64,000 bases of DNA, taken from contig NZ_AEEA01000036.1 of the NCBI RefSeq assembly GCF_000297095.1, positions 1 to 64,000 on the forward strand. Reading direction: 5' to 3'. Of this stretch, positions 32,274-41,613 are shown one piece after another. Below the pieces are notes generated by a model that saw only the letters and a program-made list of their open reading frames with translations, was not told the origin of the DNA and ran no database searches. The DNA is from Treponema primitia ZAS-1 (GTDB lineage: Bacteria > Spirochaetota > Spirochaetia > Treponematales > Breznakiellaceae). How positions within the stretch are numbered: the stretch's first letter is position 1; each line of letters starts with the position of its first letter. Both the position numbers and the translations under genes were made by a program.

Positions 32274-34931
32274 ATGAAATTTTTACCGAAATTGTTTAAA
32301 CACCCCTGGCTTATCGTTGTTGTTATCGGAATTATTACGGTTTTTTTTGCGCTCCAGCTCCCCCGGGTAGAACTGGATAATAATAATATGCGCTTTGTCC
32401 CCGAAGACGATGAAGCCCGGGTAACTGCCAATTATATTGACGATACCTTTGGAAGTTCCCTTTTTGTACTGATAGGGCTGGAACGGAACTACGGTACCGT
32501 TTTTGACGGAGAATTTATCCAACGCATCCGGGACTATATCGATCAAATAGAAAAGAATGTTGAAATTATCGGAACCATTAATTCCATGGTGTCATCGGAT
32601 TACATCGCCGGTGAAGGTGACGCCATCGTGGTAGAAAAACTGATTCCCGGGGATTTTTCCGGGACCCCTGAAGAGACGGCGGAACTCAAGCGGCGGCTCC
32701 TCTCCTGGGATATGTATCGCCGGGCTCTGATCTCCGACGATTTTACCGCTACCCAGATCCTGGTTACCCTGGATATTAGCAGCGAAAAAGCGGGAAAACC
32801 CGAGGTGATGGACAGCTTTATCCGGATCCGGGACATAGCCACGGACATGTTTGACGGCATGGCGAATGTTTATATCACCGGGCTTCCGGTAATTAGCTCC
32901 ACCATCAACGAGGCGGTACGGGCGGATCTGGTACTGATGGTTCCTCTGGTGATTGTGGTGGTACTCCTGGTACTTTTCTTTTCCTTCCGCCGTATTTCCG
33001 CAGTGGTTCTGCCCCTGCTTACGGTACTCGTCGCCGTGATCTGGTCCATGGGGGCAATGCCTCTTTTGGGGGTACAGCTTTCGGTGATCTCCACGGTGCT
33101 GCCGGTTATCCTGGTGGCGGTGGGCAGCGCCTACGGCATCCATGTGGTAACCCACTATATTGAGGAGATGAACCTTAAGGATGAAATCACCAAGGATGAG
33201 CACCGGGAATTGGTCTTTGCCCTGCTGCGGAAGATAGGCAAGGCGGTATTTCTGGCGGCGCTGACCACCTTTGCGGGATTCGGTTCTTTCATCTTTACTT
33301 CGGTGCTCCCCATTCGGGAGTTCGGCTGCTTTTCCGCCTTCGGTGTCTTCGCCTCCTTTATTGTTGCGGTCACCCTGATCCCTGCGCTGCTCCTTATCCG
33401 GGGTCCCAAGCCCATGAGGGCCCTGGTCAATCCGCGGCTGGGAGACGCGCCGGAACTGGCGGACCCCTTAAGCAATGCTATCGCTGATGCCTTTATGGGC
33501 ATTGCGCAGAGAAAACGCTCTGTCATGATAATTACTTCTCTAGTAGTATTACTCTCGATTTATGGCGTGTCCAAGGTGATTATTGATAATATTTTTGTGG
33601 AGTACTTTAAAAGCACCACCGACATATCCCGGTCGGACCGGTTTATCCGGGAAAAATTCGGCGGTTCTAAGGTGGTAAGCGTCGTCATGGAAGCGGATAA
33701 CGCAGAAACACTGCTGAACCCTGCCAGTCTGTCTGCCATGGATGGCCTGAACGAATATCTGCAAACCAGGGTAGTCCTGGTGGGCAAGGCCATGGGTTTC
33801 ACGGACCTGATCAAGCGGGTCAACCAGGTCTTTAACGCCGATGAAAGTCCCGGCGGTATTAAGCCCCGTACTGCGGCTGCGGTGGATGCCGGGGATGGTT
33901 TTGGTTTTGGCGCGGCTGTAGGAAACGATGATGATTTTGGTTTTGGCGGAAGTGGTGGTGATGAGGCTGATGGCAATGCCTGGGCAGCCGCAGCTTCGGG
34001 GATAACTGACCGGGTCTACACCATGGGCGAAGTTCTGGCCCTGCTGGAAGGGGCCGCAAGTTCCGGTGTTAACCGGTCTCTGGACGCCAACGATCTTATT
34101 TGGGAACTGCAAAAGCAGCTTAATTATAACGGAGCTTCCTATTACGAAATCCCGGTTATCCCCGAACGGTACGGGAAAACCCGGCCCGAAGAACTCCAGC
34201 AACTGGTGTCCAATTATCTCATCCTCCTTTCGGGCAACCTCGATTCTTACGCCAACGATGCCCTGGAACCGACGGCGATTAAAACCACCATACAGCTCCG
34301 CGCCATGGGGGAAGAGGATACGGGCCGGGTAATCCGGGAGATTAGACAATACGTCAGTGCTAATTTCCCCAAGGACATTAAGGTTACCGTGGGGGGGAGC
34401 GCCCTGGTGGAGGCTTCCCTTAACCGGCTGGTGGTCCAGTCCCAGCTTATATCGGTGGTAACATCACTCTTTCTGGTGCTCCTCATCATTGCAGTGTTCA
34501 ACCGTTCCTTGGCGGCGGGGCTTATCGGTATAGTCCCCCTGACCATTTCCATCCTGATAAATTTTGCGGTGATGGGCTTTTTGGGAATCAAACTCAATAT
34601 CGGTACCTCCATGGTGGCCAGCGTGTCCGTGGGCATAGGGATCGATTATACTATCCACTACATCGAAGCCTATAAACGGGAATACCGGGCAAGCGGCGGC
34701 AAGGGTGATTTTTTAAAGCGGACCTTTGCCTCCTCCGGCAAGGCGATTATGATAAACGCCGTTTCGGTGGGCCTGGGCTTTGCGGTGCTCCTCCTCTCCC
34801 AGTTCGTCATGCTGGAAGATCTGGGGCTTCTTATCGCCCTGACCATGGGTACCAGCGCCTTTGTGAGCCTTACGGTTATCCCCGTATTGCTGCTCGTCTT
34901 TAAACCAAAATTTGTACAGGGAAACCTTTAA
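32274..34931 (+). CDS. RND-superfamily (MMPL-type) exporter
   Basis: Proton-driven membrane transporter, 885 residues, with two repeats of one plus five membrane helices (about 10-30 and 210-385; about 420-440 and 705-880). Each repeat contains an MMPL/SSD-like segment, including VAVGSAYGIHVVTHYIEEM and its counterpart VSVGIGIDYTIHYIEAYKRE. Large periplasmic loops lie at about 35-205 and 445-695. The second loop carries an acidic Gly-Phe insert (DGFGFG and DDDFGFGG) that recurs in the third gene downstream. With the LolA-like and outer-membrane partners it resembles lipid or lipoprotein export cassettes. Cargo is unknown. Confidence 0.9.
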   Translation: MKFLPKLFKHPWLIVVVIGIITVFFALQLPRVELDNNNMRFVPEDDEARVTANYIDDTFGSSLFVLIGLERNYGTVFDGEFIQRIRDYIDQIEKNVEIIGTINSMVSSDYIAGEGDAIVVEKLIPGDFSGTPEETAELKRRLLSWDMYRRALISDDFTATQILVTLDISSEKAGKPEVMDSFIRIRDIATDMFDGMANVYITGLPVISSTINEAVRADLVLMVPLVIVVVLLVLFFSFRRISAVVLPLLTVLVAVIWSMGAMPLLGVQLSVISTVLPVILVAVGSAYGIHVVTHYIEEMNLKDEITKDEHRELVFALLRKIGKAVFLAALTTFAGFGSFIFTSVLPIREFGCFSAFGVFASFIVAVTLIPALLLIRGPKPMRALVNPRLGDAPELADPLSNAIADAFMGIAQRKRSVMIITSLVVLLSIYGVSKVIIDNIFVEYFKSTTDISRSDRFIREKFGGSKVVSVVMEADNAETLLNPASLSAMDGLNEYLQTRVVLVGKAMGFTDLIKRVNQVFNADESPGGIKPRTAAAVDAGDGFGFGAAVGNDDDFGFGGSGGDEADGNAWAAAASGITDRVYTMGEVLALLEGAASSGVNRSLDANDLIWELQKQLNYNGASYYEIPVIPERYGKTRPEELQQLVSNYLILLSGNLDSYANDALEPTAIKTTIQLRAMGEEDTGRVIREIRQYVSANFPKDIKVTVGGSALVEASLNRLVVQSQLISVVTSLFLVLLIIAVFNRSLAAGLIGIVPLTISILINFAVMGFLGIKLNIGTSMVASVSVGIGIDYTIHYIEAYKREYRASGGKGDFLKRTFASSGKAIMINAVSVGLGFAVLLLSQFVMLEDLGLLIALTMGTSAFVSLTVIPVLLLVFKPKFVQGNL

Positions 34932-34955
34932 CAAAGTTTTAAGGAGTTATACAAA

Positions 34956-35750
34956 ATGAACAGAAGGAATAACATTATTTTTGCAGTGATGCTGCTCGGA
35001 ACCGCAGCCGCGGTTTTCGCCCAGTCAGGTGATGCCGCCGCCATCGTGGACAAATCCCGGAACCGCATCAGTGCAGCGACGATTTCCACCCGGTCCCGAA
35101 TGGTGGTCAGCGCCAAGGACGGTTCCACCAGTAACCGTATCATCGACCAGTATTCCAAGGATGGATCCAAGGGAGAAAAGCGGGTGGTGGTGGAATTTAA
35201 ACATTCCAGCAACCCTGCCAATATCATTAATACCCGGTTCCTTACTATTGAAAACACCGGTGGTAACGATGATCAGTGGATCTTCCTCCCTTCTCTGGGC
35301 AAGGTACGACGTATCGCTTCCTCGGAAGGTTCCGGAAGCTTTGTGGGAACCGATCTTTCCTATAGCGATATTTCTTCTGCTAATCGCGGCCCCGACCTTG
35401 ATATCCATCGGGTTTTGAGGGAGGAAGAATACCAGGGTAAGCCCTGCTATGTGATCGAGTCCACCCCCAAAGATAGTTCTTACCAGTATTCAAAAATGAT
35501 TCAGTGGATAGACAAGGCTAATTCGGTGGATTATAAAATTGAGCTTTACGATAAAAGGGGGACCCATGTTAAGACCCTGGAAATTTTGGAACTCAAGGAT
35601 GTTCAGGGAAGGCTCAGCCCCATGGTCACCAAAATGAGCACCCTGACCGAGGGAAGTTCCACCACGGTTAATGTGGATCGCCTGGAATACGACAGCGCTA
35701 TCCCCGAATCGGTTTTTACCCCAAGGTATCTGGAGACCGGGAGGCCCTAA
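34956..35750 (+). CDS. LolA-like outer-membrane lipoprotein-sorting protein
   Basis: A 264-residue periplasmic protein with a signal peptide (residues about 1-22, ending AAVFAQS). It belongs to the COG2834 group that shares the LolA/LppX half-barrel fold: VVVEFKHSSNPANIINTRFL, QWIFLPSLGKVRRIASSE and FVGTDLSYSDI are typical. Members paired with MMPL exporters are thought to carry lipids across the periplasm. It lies 24 bases after the transporter, with AAGGAG before its ATG, and its stop overlaps the next start by one base. Confidence 0.88.
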   Translation: MNRRNNIIFAVMLLGTAAAVFAQSGDAAAIVDKSRNRISAATISTRSRMVVSAKDGSTSNRIIDQYSKDGSKGEKRVVVEFKHSSNPANIINTRFLTIENTGGNDDQWIFLPSLGKVRRIASSEGSGSFVGTDLSYSDISSANRGPDLDIHRVLREEEYQGKPCYVIESTPKDSSYQYSKMIQWIDKANSVDYKIELYDKRGTHVKTLEILELKDVQGRLSPMVTKMSTLTEGSSTTVNVDRLEYDSAIPESVFTPRYLETGRP

Positions 35751-37165
35751 TGAAACGTTTCCTTTTTTCGCTTTTGGTTTTAAGCCTTGTTCTCCTTCCG
35801 GGGAAGTGGTACCTCCGCTCTGACGACGATTTTGGTTTTGGCGGTGATACCGGTTCCGGCAGCGATACTTTTTCCAATGACGGTGATGGCTTTGGCTTTG
35901 GCGGCGGGGTATCCTCCGCGCCTTCTCCCCAGGCATCTGCCCTTTCCAGTGTAAAGATAGGAGGTGAAGTATCGGCGGCACTCCTGGGCTTTACCGATGA
36001 TTTTGAAACGGCGGATAAAATAAAGCAGGGCCAATTAGGGGATGTTTTTTCCGGGGCCCTTAATTTTTCTGTCTCCGGTTCCGCCGCCGATGCGGTGATC
36101 AACCTGAACCTGACCCCGTCCGCTTCCCCGTTGACCATAGACGAAGCCTATGTGCGGGCCTACTTCGGTCCGGTGAACATTGAGGGCGGTATCAGGAAGC
36201 TTAGCTGGGGTAGAGCCGACAGCTTCGGCCCCCTGGACGTGGTTAATCCCCTGGATTATACGGACCTTACCAAAATATCCGACCCCATGAGCCTAAAAAT
36301 TGGGCTGCCCCTGGCACATGTTTCATGGGGTATCGGTAATTTCTCCAAACTGGAAGGGGTGTTTATCCCCGGTTTCCAAGGCCACCGCTTTGCCATGGAA
36401 GGACGTTGGGTTCCGTCGCAGATTACCGATTTGCAAGAACAGGGTATTGATCTAGAAAATCACTATCAGACAGACACCGCCTCTTTGCAGTACGCCCAAG
36501 CTGGTCTCCGGTTTACTACCACCGTAGGTTCATCGGATTTTGGGGTGCAGTATTACTACGGTAGACTTCCACGTCCCGCTCTGGATATAAAGCTTGACAG
36601 ATATTTCATCAACCATGATCCCAATGATGTTTTATCCATTGACTATAACGATTACCATCAAATCGGCATTGATTTTGCCCGGGTTATCGCGGATTTTAAT
36701 GTCCGGGCTGAGGCGGCGGCCAATATTACCGGGGACCTTGATGGAGACCGGGGGGATGTTTACAATCCTTCCGTTGCATGGTCCCTGGGCTTTGACCGGG
36801 ATATCGGGGGGGTCAATGTGAACCTGCAAGTTACCGAGAATATACTCCTCTTCCAGGATAAAATAGGGAAGGACCCAATGGTCATTGATACTGAGGATGG
36901 AAAGGATGTGACCGCCACCAGGCTTACCCTGATCCTTTCCAAAAAGCTTTTTCGGGATAAACTTGAAATCAAGGCCGTAGGACTTTGGGACATGGAGGAT
37001 AAGGCTTGTCTTATTATGCCAACCATAGCCTGGACCCAAAACGATGTGTCCATTGCATTAAGCGGCGGCATTTTTGGCGGTATCTTCGGCTTCTCTGATG
37101 ATGGTGAACTGGGTCAGTACCGCGATAACCATTTTGTTAAAGCGGTACTGACGTACAGTTTCTAA
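35750..37165 (+). CDS. Putative outer-membrane protein of the MMPL/LolA operon
   Basis: A 471-residue exported protein with a signal peptide (about 1-21). Just after it comes an acidic, Gly-Phe-rich stretch (DDDFGFGG, then GDGFGFGGG). The octapeptide DDDFGFGG is identical to one in the transporter two genes upstream. The remainder looks like a beta-barrel (GGIRKLSWGRADSFGPLDVVNPLDY, YRDNHFVKAVLTYSF at the end), with similarity in style to DUF1302-type porins found with RND exporters. It is the last gene of the operon and ends four bases from a convergent gene. The barrel call is inferred. Confidence 0.75.
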   Translation: MKRFLFSLLVLSLVLLPGKWYLRSDDDFGFGGDTGSGSDTFSNDGDGFGFGGGVSSAPSPQASALSSVKIGGEVSAALLGFTDDFETADKIKQGQLGDVFSGALNFSVSGSAADAVINLNLTPSASPLTIDEAYVRAYFGPVNIEGGIRKLSWGRADSFGPLDVVNPLDYTDLTKISDPMSLKIGLPLAHVSWGIGNFSKLEGVFIPGFQGHRFAMEGRWVPSQITDLQEQGIDLENHYQTDTASLQYAQAGLRFTTTVGSSDFGVQYYYGRLPRPALDIKLDRYFINHDPNDVLSIDYNDYHQIGIDFARVIADFNVRAEAAANITGDLDGDRGDVYNPSVAWSLGFDRDIGGVNVNLQVTENILLFQDKIGKDPMVIDTEDGKDVTATRLTLILSKKLFRDKLEIKAVGLWDMEDKACLIMPTIAWTQNDVSIALSGGIFGGIFGFSDDGELGQYRDNHFVKAVLTYSF

Positions 37166-37169
37166 AGAA

Positions 37170-38300
37170 TTATTTTACGGTGATCAGCTCGTAAGTCCCG
37201 CTGCCCAGGCCGATTTTCTCCGCATGGGCAATCTGGACCCGCCAGTCCGTGGTAGGATGGATGTTCGTAAAGTGATCTTCGTTTTTGTTGCTGTCCTTGT
37301 GCGTGTGTTCCCGCTCAGAAAGAATACTGGTGGGAATCGCCGGGGCGGCATTGACCGCATCAATACAGGCATGGTCCAGGGCAACGGGGTCAAAGCTGGC
37401 AAAGATCCCGATATCCGGAACAACCGCAGCATCGCTTTCCCCGTGGCAGTCGCAGTAGGGTGACACCTGGTTTACCACACTGACGTGGAAATTGGGCCGC
37501 CCATGCAGTACCGCCTGGGTGAATTCGGCGATTTTGCTGTTGAGGGTATCATTACTGGTACCGCTTTCGTTTGAAATGGCATGGAAGTTACAGACCCCGA
37601 TACAGCGTCCGCAGCCAACGCAAAGATTATGATCGATCTTGGCTTTTTTGTTGCTGTCAAAGGTAATGGCGTTCTGGTTACAGTATTTAGTACAGGTCTT
37701 ACAGCCGGTACACGCATTCTGGTCAACCTCGGGCTTGCCATCGTTGTGCATGAGCATCTTGCCCGCCCGGCTCCCGCTTCCCATACCGATATTCTTAAGA
37801 GCCCCGCCGAAACCAGCGCCTTCGTGCCCCTTAAAGTGATTCAGGGAGACAACAATATCCGCATCCATAATTGCCCGGCCTATCTTGGCGGTCTTACAGT
37901 AGATTCCTCCGGGGATCGGAACTTCCACATCATCGGTACCCTTGAGCCCGTCGGCAATGATGTTCTGTACCCCCGTGGACAGGGGAGAATAGCCGTTCTC
38001 AAAGGCTGCGTCCATGTGGACCAGGGCATTGTTGCGCCGTCCCACATAGAGGGTATTGCAGTCTGTCAGGAACGGCTTGCCCCCCAGGGCTTTAATTCTG
38101 TCCGCCACCACCTTGGCAAAGTTGGGCCTGAGGAAGGCCAAATTTCCCGGTTCTCCAAAGTGGATCTTAATAGCCACATACTTCTGATTAAAATCAATTT
38201 GCTCAATACCGGCCTTCCGGATCAACCGATCCAATTTGTTCAGCAAACTGTCTCCGACTTTACAACGCATATCGGCAAAGTACACCTTTGATGTTCCCAT
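37170..38300 (-). CDS. DUF362 protein with two [4Fe-4S] ferredoxin motifs
   Basis: A 376-residue DUF362-family protein. It begins SKVYFADMRCKVGDSLLNKL and holds the family segments KIHFGEPGNLAFLRPNFAK and VVSLNHFKGHEGAGFGGALK. Two ferredoxin motifs sit near residues 190-235: CTGCKTCTKYC and CVGCGRCIGVC. Such proteins are common in strict anaerobes and are suspected to be redox partners, but their reactions are unknown. It is a single gene on the minus strand, convergent with the preceding operon, and has no obvious partner beside it. Confidence 0.9.
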   Translation of the reverse strand: MGTSKVYFADMRCKVGDSLLNKLDRLIRKAGIEQIDFNQKYVAIKIHFGEPGNLAFLRPNFAKVVADRIKALGGKPFLTDCNTLYVGRRNNALVHMDAAFENGYSPLSTGVQNIIADGLKGTDDVEVPIPGGIYCKTAKIGRAIMDADIVVSLNHFKGHEGAGFGGALKNIGMGSGSRAGKMLMHNDGKPEVDQNACTGCKTCTKYCNQNAITFDSNKKAKIDHNLCVGCGRCIGVCNFHAISNESGTSNDTLNSKIAEFTQAVLHGRPNFHVSVVNQVSPYCDCHGESDAAVVPDIGIFASFDPVALDHACIDAVNAAPAIPTSILSEREHTHKDSNKNEDHFTNIHPTTDWRVQIAHAEKIGLGSGTYELITVK

Positions 38301-38367
38301 TCCGATACCCCCTTTTCATGGTTTATGAAATTTTCTTCCCGCTATAATACAGGGTTCCGACGGAACC

Positions 38368-38395
38368 CAAAACATACCAGATATATCCGGTATGT
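38368..38395 (-). terminator. Terminator of the esterase gene
   Basis: On the minus strand ACATACC pairs with GGTATGT across a GATATATC-type extension (38372-38395), followed by TTTT. The stem starts at the last base of the esterase stop codon. A second small hairpin (GGGTTCCG) follows. Confidence 0.65.
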
Positions 38396-39180
38396 CATGT
38401 ATGCCATACTTGGAGTGATTTTTTTAAGGCGTCGTTAAAGAACTGCCAGTCGTGGGCTCCTTCCCACTCTTCATAGGTATAATCTAAATTCAATTTTTCT
38501 ATCTGCTCCTTAAAGCGTAAGTTCTCTTTCCGGAGATTATCCTCAGCGCCGCATGCTGCGTATATCTTAGGCCTGACGGAGTTGGACGCAAGCTTTTCTG
38601 CAAGCTTGATAATTTCGTCACCATCGGTATAGGCCAGCTCCTCCCCAAAGGCGGTTTGGAAATCCCGGAGTATGGCCTCCGCTTCCGGGCCTCCGGTTTT
38701 TAACCAGTAGTCGGTATTTTTCCGCAGCCCATTAAGGTGTTCATCGATAAACAAACAGGCCGGGGAGATGGCCCCGCAGAATCCGTACTGTTCAGGCTTG
38801 GTAAGAGCGCATTTCAGGGCGCCGTAGCCCCCCATGGAACAGCCGATTACTGCGGTATCCTCCCGCTTGGCAGATATGTTAAACACCTTTTTGCTTATTT
38901 TGGGAAGTTCCTCGCTGACATAGGTAAAGTAATTATACCCATGCTTCATATCCGCGTAGAAGCTTCTTCCCACTGCGGGCAAGACGAATAGTACATTGTA
39001 TTCCCTGGCAAAAATCTGCAATAAGGTACTATCAATCCAGGAATTCTGATCATTGTGAAGACCGTGGAGGAGATAACATACCCTATAGGCGCCTTCTTCC
39101 TGGTACTGGTCGGGGGCTAAAACACTTATCCCCGTATAGAGGTGTAAAACTTCCGAATAAACATTTCCGCGTAGTATCAT
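38395..39180 (-). CDS. Esterase (EstA / S-formylglutathione-hydrolase-like)
   Basis: Alpha/beta-hydrolase of the esterase D family, 261 residues. The nucleophile elbow is GCSMGGYGALK near residue 113, the oxyanion region is LLHGLHNDQNSWI near 34-46, and the catalytic His is in EGAHDWQFF near the C-terminus. There is no signal peptide, so it is cytoplasmic. Relatives cleave short-chain esters, including acetylated xylan fragments or S-formylglutathione. It is followed by its own terminator and begins nine bases after the glnS stop. Confidence 0.88.
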   Translation of the reverse strand: MILRGNVYSEVLHLYTGISVLAPDQYQEEGAYRVCYLLHGLHNDQNSWIDSTLLQIFAREYNVLFVLPAVGRSFYADMKHGYNYFTYVSEELPKISKKVFNISAKREDTAVIGCSMGGYGALKCALTKPEQYGFCGAISPACLFIDEHLNGLRKNTDYWLKTGGPEAEAILRDFQTAFGEELAYTDGDEIIKLAEKLASNSVRPKIYAACGAEDNLRKENLRFKEQIEKLNLDYTYEEWEGAHDWQFFNDALKKSLQVWHT

Positions 39181-39189
39181 TGTTTTCTC

Positions 39190-40893
39190 CTATTGGGCTG
39201 TTTTTCGCCCGATTTTTGCCCAAGTATCCCGGAGCCCCACCGTTTTGTTGAAAACCGGCGCTCCGCCTTTGGATACATCAGGGTCCCTCGCAAAATATCC
39301 CAGCCTTTCAAACTGGAACCGGTCCCCGGGAACCGCCTTTGCCAGGCTTTTTTCGCCATAGGCATGGGAAACAAGTTCCAGGGAATTGGGGTTGAGGTTA
39401 TCCAGGAAGGTCTTTCCCGGCGCCGTTTCCATGGGCCGCTCCACAGCAAAAAGGTGGTCATAGATCCGTACCTCAATGGGAATGGCGTCCGCCGCAGAAA
39501 GCCAGTGGATGGTCCCCTTAACCTTGCGGTTGTCCGGGGCATTGCCTCCCTTGGTTTCCGGGTCGTAGGTGCAGCGCACCGCGGTGATATTCCCCGCAGC
39601 ATCCTTATCAAAGCCCGTACAGGTAACGATATACCCGTAGCGCAGCCGTACCGAATTACCCGGAAAGAGCCGGAAATACTTGGGAGGCGGAACCTCCGCA
39701 AAATCGTCCTGTTCTATCCAGAGCTCCCGGGTAAAGCACAATTTCCGGGTCCCCGCTTCGGGATCCTCGGGGTTGTTCACCGCCTCAAGCTCTTCGGCCC
39801 CGGTGTCCCAGTTTTCGATAATAAGCTTGAGCGGTTTGAGTACCGCCATCACCCGGGGGGATCGCTTGTTTAGATCCTCCCTAAGACAATATTCCAAAAA
39901 GGCAATATCTACCATGCTATCGGTCTTGGCAATCCCGATTTGGGAGACAAAGCTCCGTATAGCCTCCGGAGTATAGCCCCGCCGGCGTAGTCCCGCGATG
40001 GTGGGCATCCGGGGATCGTCCCAGCCGGAAACATGGTTATCCTGGACCAGCTTGAGGAGCCAGCGTTTGGACAGCACCGTATGGGTCATATTGAGCCGGG
40101 CAAATTCGATCTGGCGGCTGGGGAACACCTCCGCTTCACTGATAAACCATTCGTAGAGGGGCCGGTGGATTTCGTATTCCAGGGAGCACAAAGAATGGGT
40201 AATCCCTTCCTTGGCGTCCGAAAGGGGGTGCTGGAAATCGTACATGGGGTAGATGCACCACTTGTTCCCGGTACGGTAATGGGTTTCCCGGCGTATCCGG
40301 TACATCACCGGGTCCCGCAGGAGCAGGTTGGGGTGGGCCATGTCGATCTTTGCACGCAGAGTCCGGGCCCCATCGGGGAATTCCCCCGCCCGCATCCGGG
40401 CAAGGAGCTCGAGGTTTTCCTCCACCGAACGATCCCGATAGGGGCTGTTCCGGCCCGGGGGGGTATTGGTGATATTGTTTTTATCCTCCACCGCCGTACC
40501 CCGGTATTCGCTCATCTCCTCGTCGGTAAGGTCGTCCACATAGGCGTGGCCCTTCTTGACGATAGTCACCGCCAGATCGTAGAGGTATTCGTAGTAGTCT
40601 GACGCGTAGTACTCCCGGTCTTCCCAGTCGTAGCCCATCCAGGAAACATCCCGCTTGATGGCCTCCACATATGAGATATCCTCTTTTTCCGGATTGGTAT
40701 CGTCAAAACGGAGGTTGCATTTCCCTTTGAACCGTTCTGCCATGGAAAAGTCGATATAGAAGGCCTTACAGTGACCAATATGGAGCCAGCCGTTGGGTTC
40801 CGGGGGAAATCGAGTATGGACATAGTCAAACCGGCCGTTTTGCAGGTCTTCTTTAATGAAATCGCTGATGAAGTCCGCAGACTCTTCCGCCAT
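39190..40893 (-). CDS. glnS: Glutaminyl-tRNA synthetase
   Basis: Class I synthetase that charges tRNA-Gln, 567 residues. The HIGH motif is in FPPEPNGWLHIGHCKA near residue 35 and the KMSKS-like motif is VLSKRWLLKLV near 270. GlnRS-specific segments include NLRFDDTNPEKE and WDDPRMPTIAGLRRRGYTP. The C-terminal anticodon-binding barrel runs from about 345. The length is normal. Its presence suggests direct glutaminylation, though GatCAB may also exist elsewhere. It begins about 70 bases after the unknown gene to its right. Confidence 0.97.
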   Translation of the reverse strand: MAEESADFISDFIKEDLQNGRFDYVHTRFPPEPNGWLHIGHCKAFYIDFSMAERFKGKCNLRFDDTNPEKEDISYVEAIKRDVSWMGYDWEDREYYASDYYEYLYDLAVTIVKKGHAYVDDLTDEEMSEYRGTAVEDKNNITNTPPGRNSPYRDRSVEENLELLARMRAGEFPDGARTLRAKIDMAHPNLLLRDPVMYRIRRETHYRTGNKWCIYPMYDFQHPLSDAKEGITHSLCSLEYEIHRPLYEWFISEAEVFPSRQIEFARLNMTHTVLSKRWLLKLVQDNHVSGWDDPRMPTIAGLRRRGYTPEAIRSFVSQIGIAKTDSMVDIAFLEYCLREDLNKRSPRVMAVLKPLKLIIENWDTGAEELEAVNNPEDPEAGTRKLCFTRELWIEQDDFAEVPPPKYFRLFPGNSVRLRYGYIVTCTGFDKDAAGNITAVRCTYDPETKGGNAPDNRKVKGTIHWLSAADAIPIEVRIYDHLFAVERPMETAPGKTFLDNLNPNSLELVSHAYGEKSLAKAVPGDRFQFERLGYFARDPDVSKGGAPVFNKTVGLRDTWAKIGRKTAQ

Positions 40894-40962
40894 AGTGAAA
40901 AACTCCTCATGAAGGCTGTGAGCTCAGAATAGTATAAAAACGATTTTATAACAATAAGTGGC

Positions 40963-41580
40963 CTAAAAATTTGTAAGGTAGCAGATACCTAACAGCAAAA
41001 CCGCCCAAAGGCTTTCATTACAGGGGGTCCTGGCCACCGGTCCGCTGCCGGCTCCTTTTCCCTGGTTTCCGTCACATGCTGGCTTGAGGCATCCAATCCG
41101 CCCCCCGTACCACCAGAAAAGCCCCATCTGGGTATCGATCCTGAAGGCATACTCGGCAAAATCGTCCTTCTGGCTCTGGGCGCCGAAAAGCAGGTGCGCC
41201 AGCTCTTCCAGGATGACGCTGAATTCTTTCAGGGCCTTCCGGTAATCTCCCCGCTCAATTTCGGCAATAAAGCCGGGAATCCGGTCCTGAAGCTTCTCTT
41301 TCCGGGCTTCATCGGACTTATCAACCCAGGTTTTTTGAATTAAGAGGTCCAGATTATTCTGAAAATGCCCCAAAAACTGCTCCAGATCCCTGCCTGCATG
41401 CTGGGTACCAAGCAGCCGCTTATAATCGACCCCGATTCCCAGAATCTCCGCATAATTCTCCGCAGCCTTCACCGTAGGCCCCTGTACCGCCGGATTAGGC
41501 CCGGATGGAAATAGTTCCTCCGCGGTCTTCCGGTATTCCTGAGGTATGGCTTCATAGGCATGGGGGGAACAACTGTACAT
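40963..41580 (-). CDS. Protein of unknown function downstream of ddl
   Basis: I do not recognise this protein. It is about 205 residues from the ATG at 41580 (a TTG at 41592 is also possible). It is mostly helical and charged (RKTAEELFPSGPNP, RIPGFIAEIERGDYRKALKE), with an aromatic patch MGLFWWYGGRIG. The last about 35 residues (CLKPACDGNQGKGAGSG and then WAVLLLGICYLTNF) look unlike the rest, so the 3' end may be altered by a frameshift. It starts about 33 bases after the ddl stop and may be the last gene of that operon. No signal peptide is seen. Confidence 0.6.
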   Translation of the reverse strand: MYSCSPHAYEAIPQEYRKTAEELFPSGPNPAVQGPTVKAAENYAEILGIGVDYKRLLGTQHAGRDLEQFLGHFQNNLDLLIQKTWVDKSDEARKEKLQDRIPGFIAEIERGDYRKALKEFSVILEELAHLLFGAQSQKDDFAEYAFRIDTQMGLFWWYGGRIGCLKPACDGNQGKGAGSGPVARTPCNESLWAVLLLGICYLTNF

Positions 41581-41613
41581 ATCTTTCAACAATGCTGATA
41601 AATGCGAAATATG

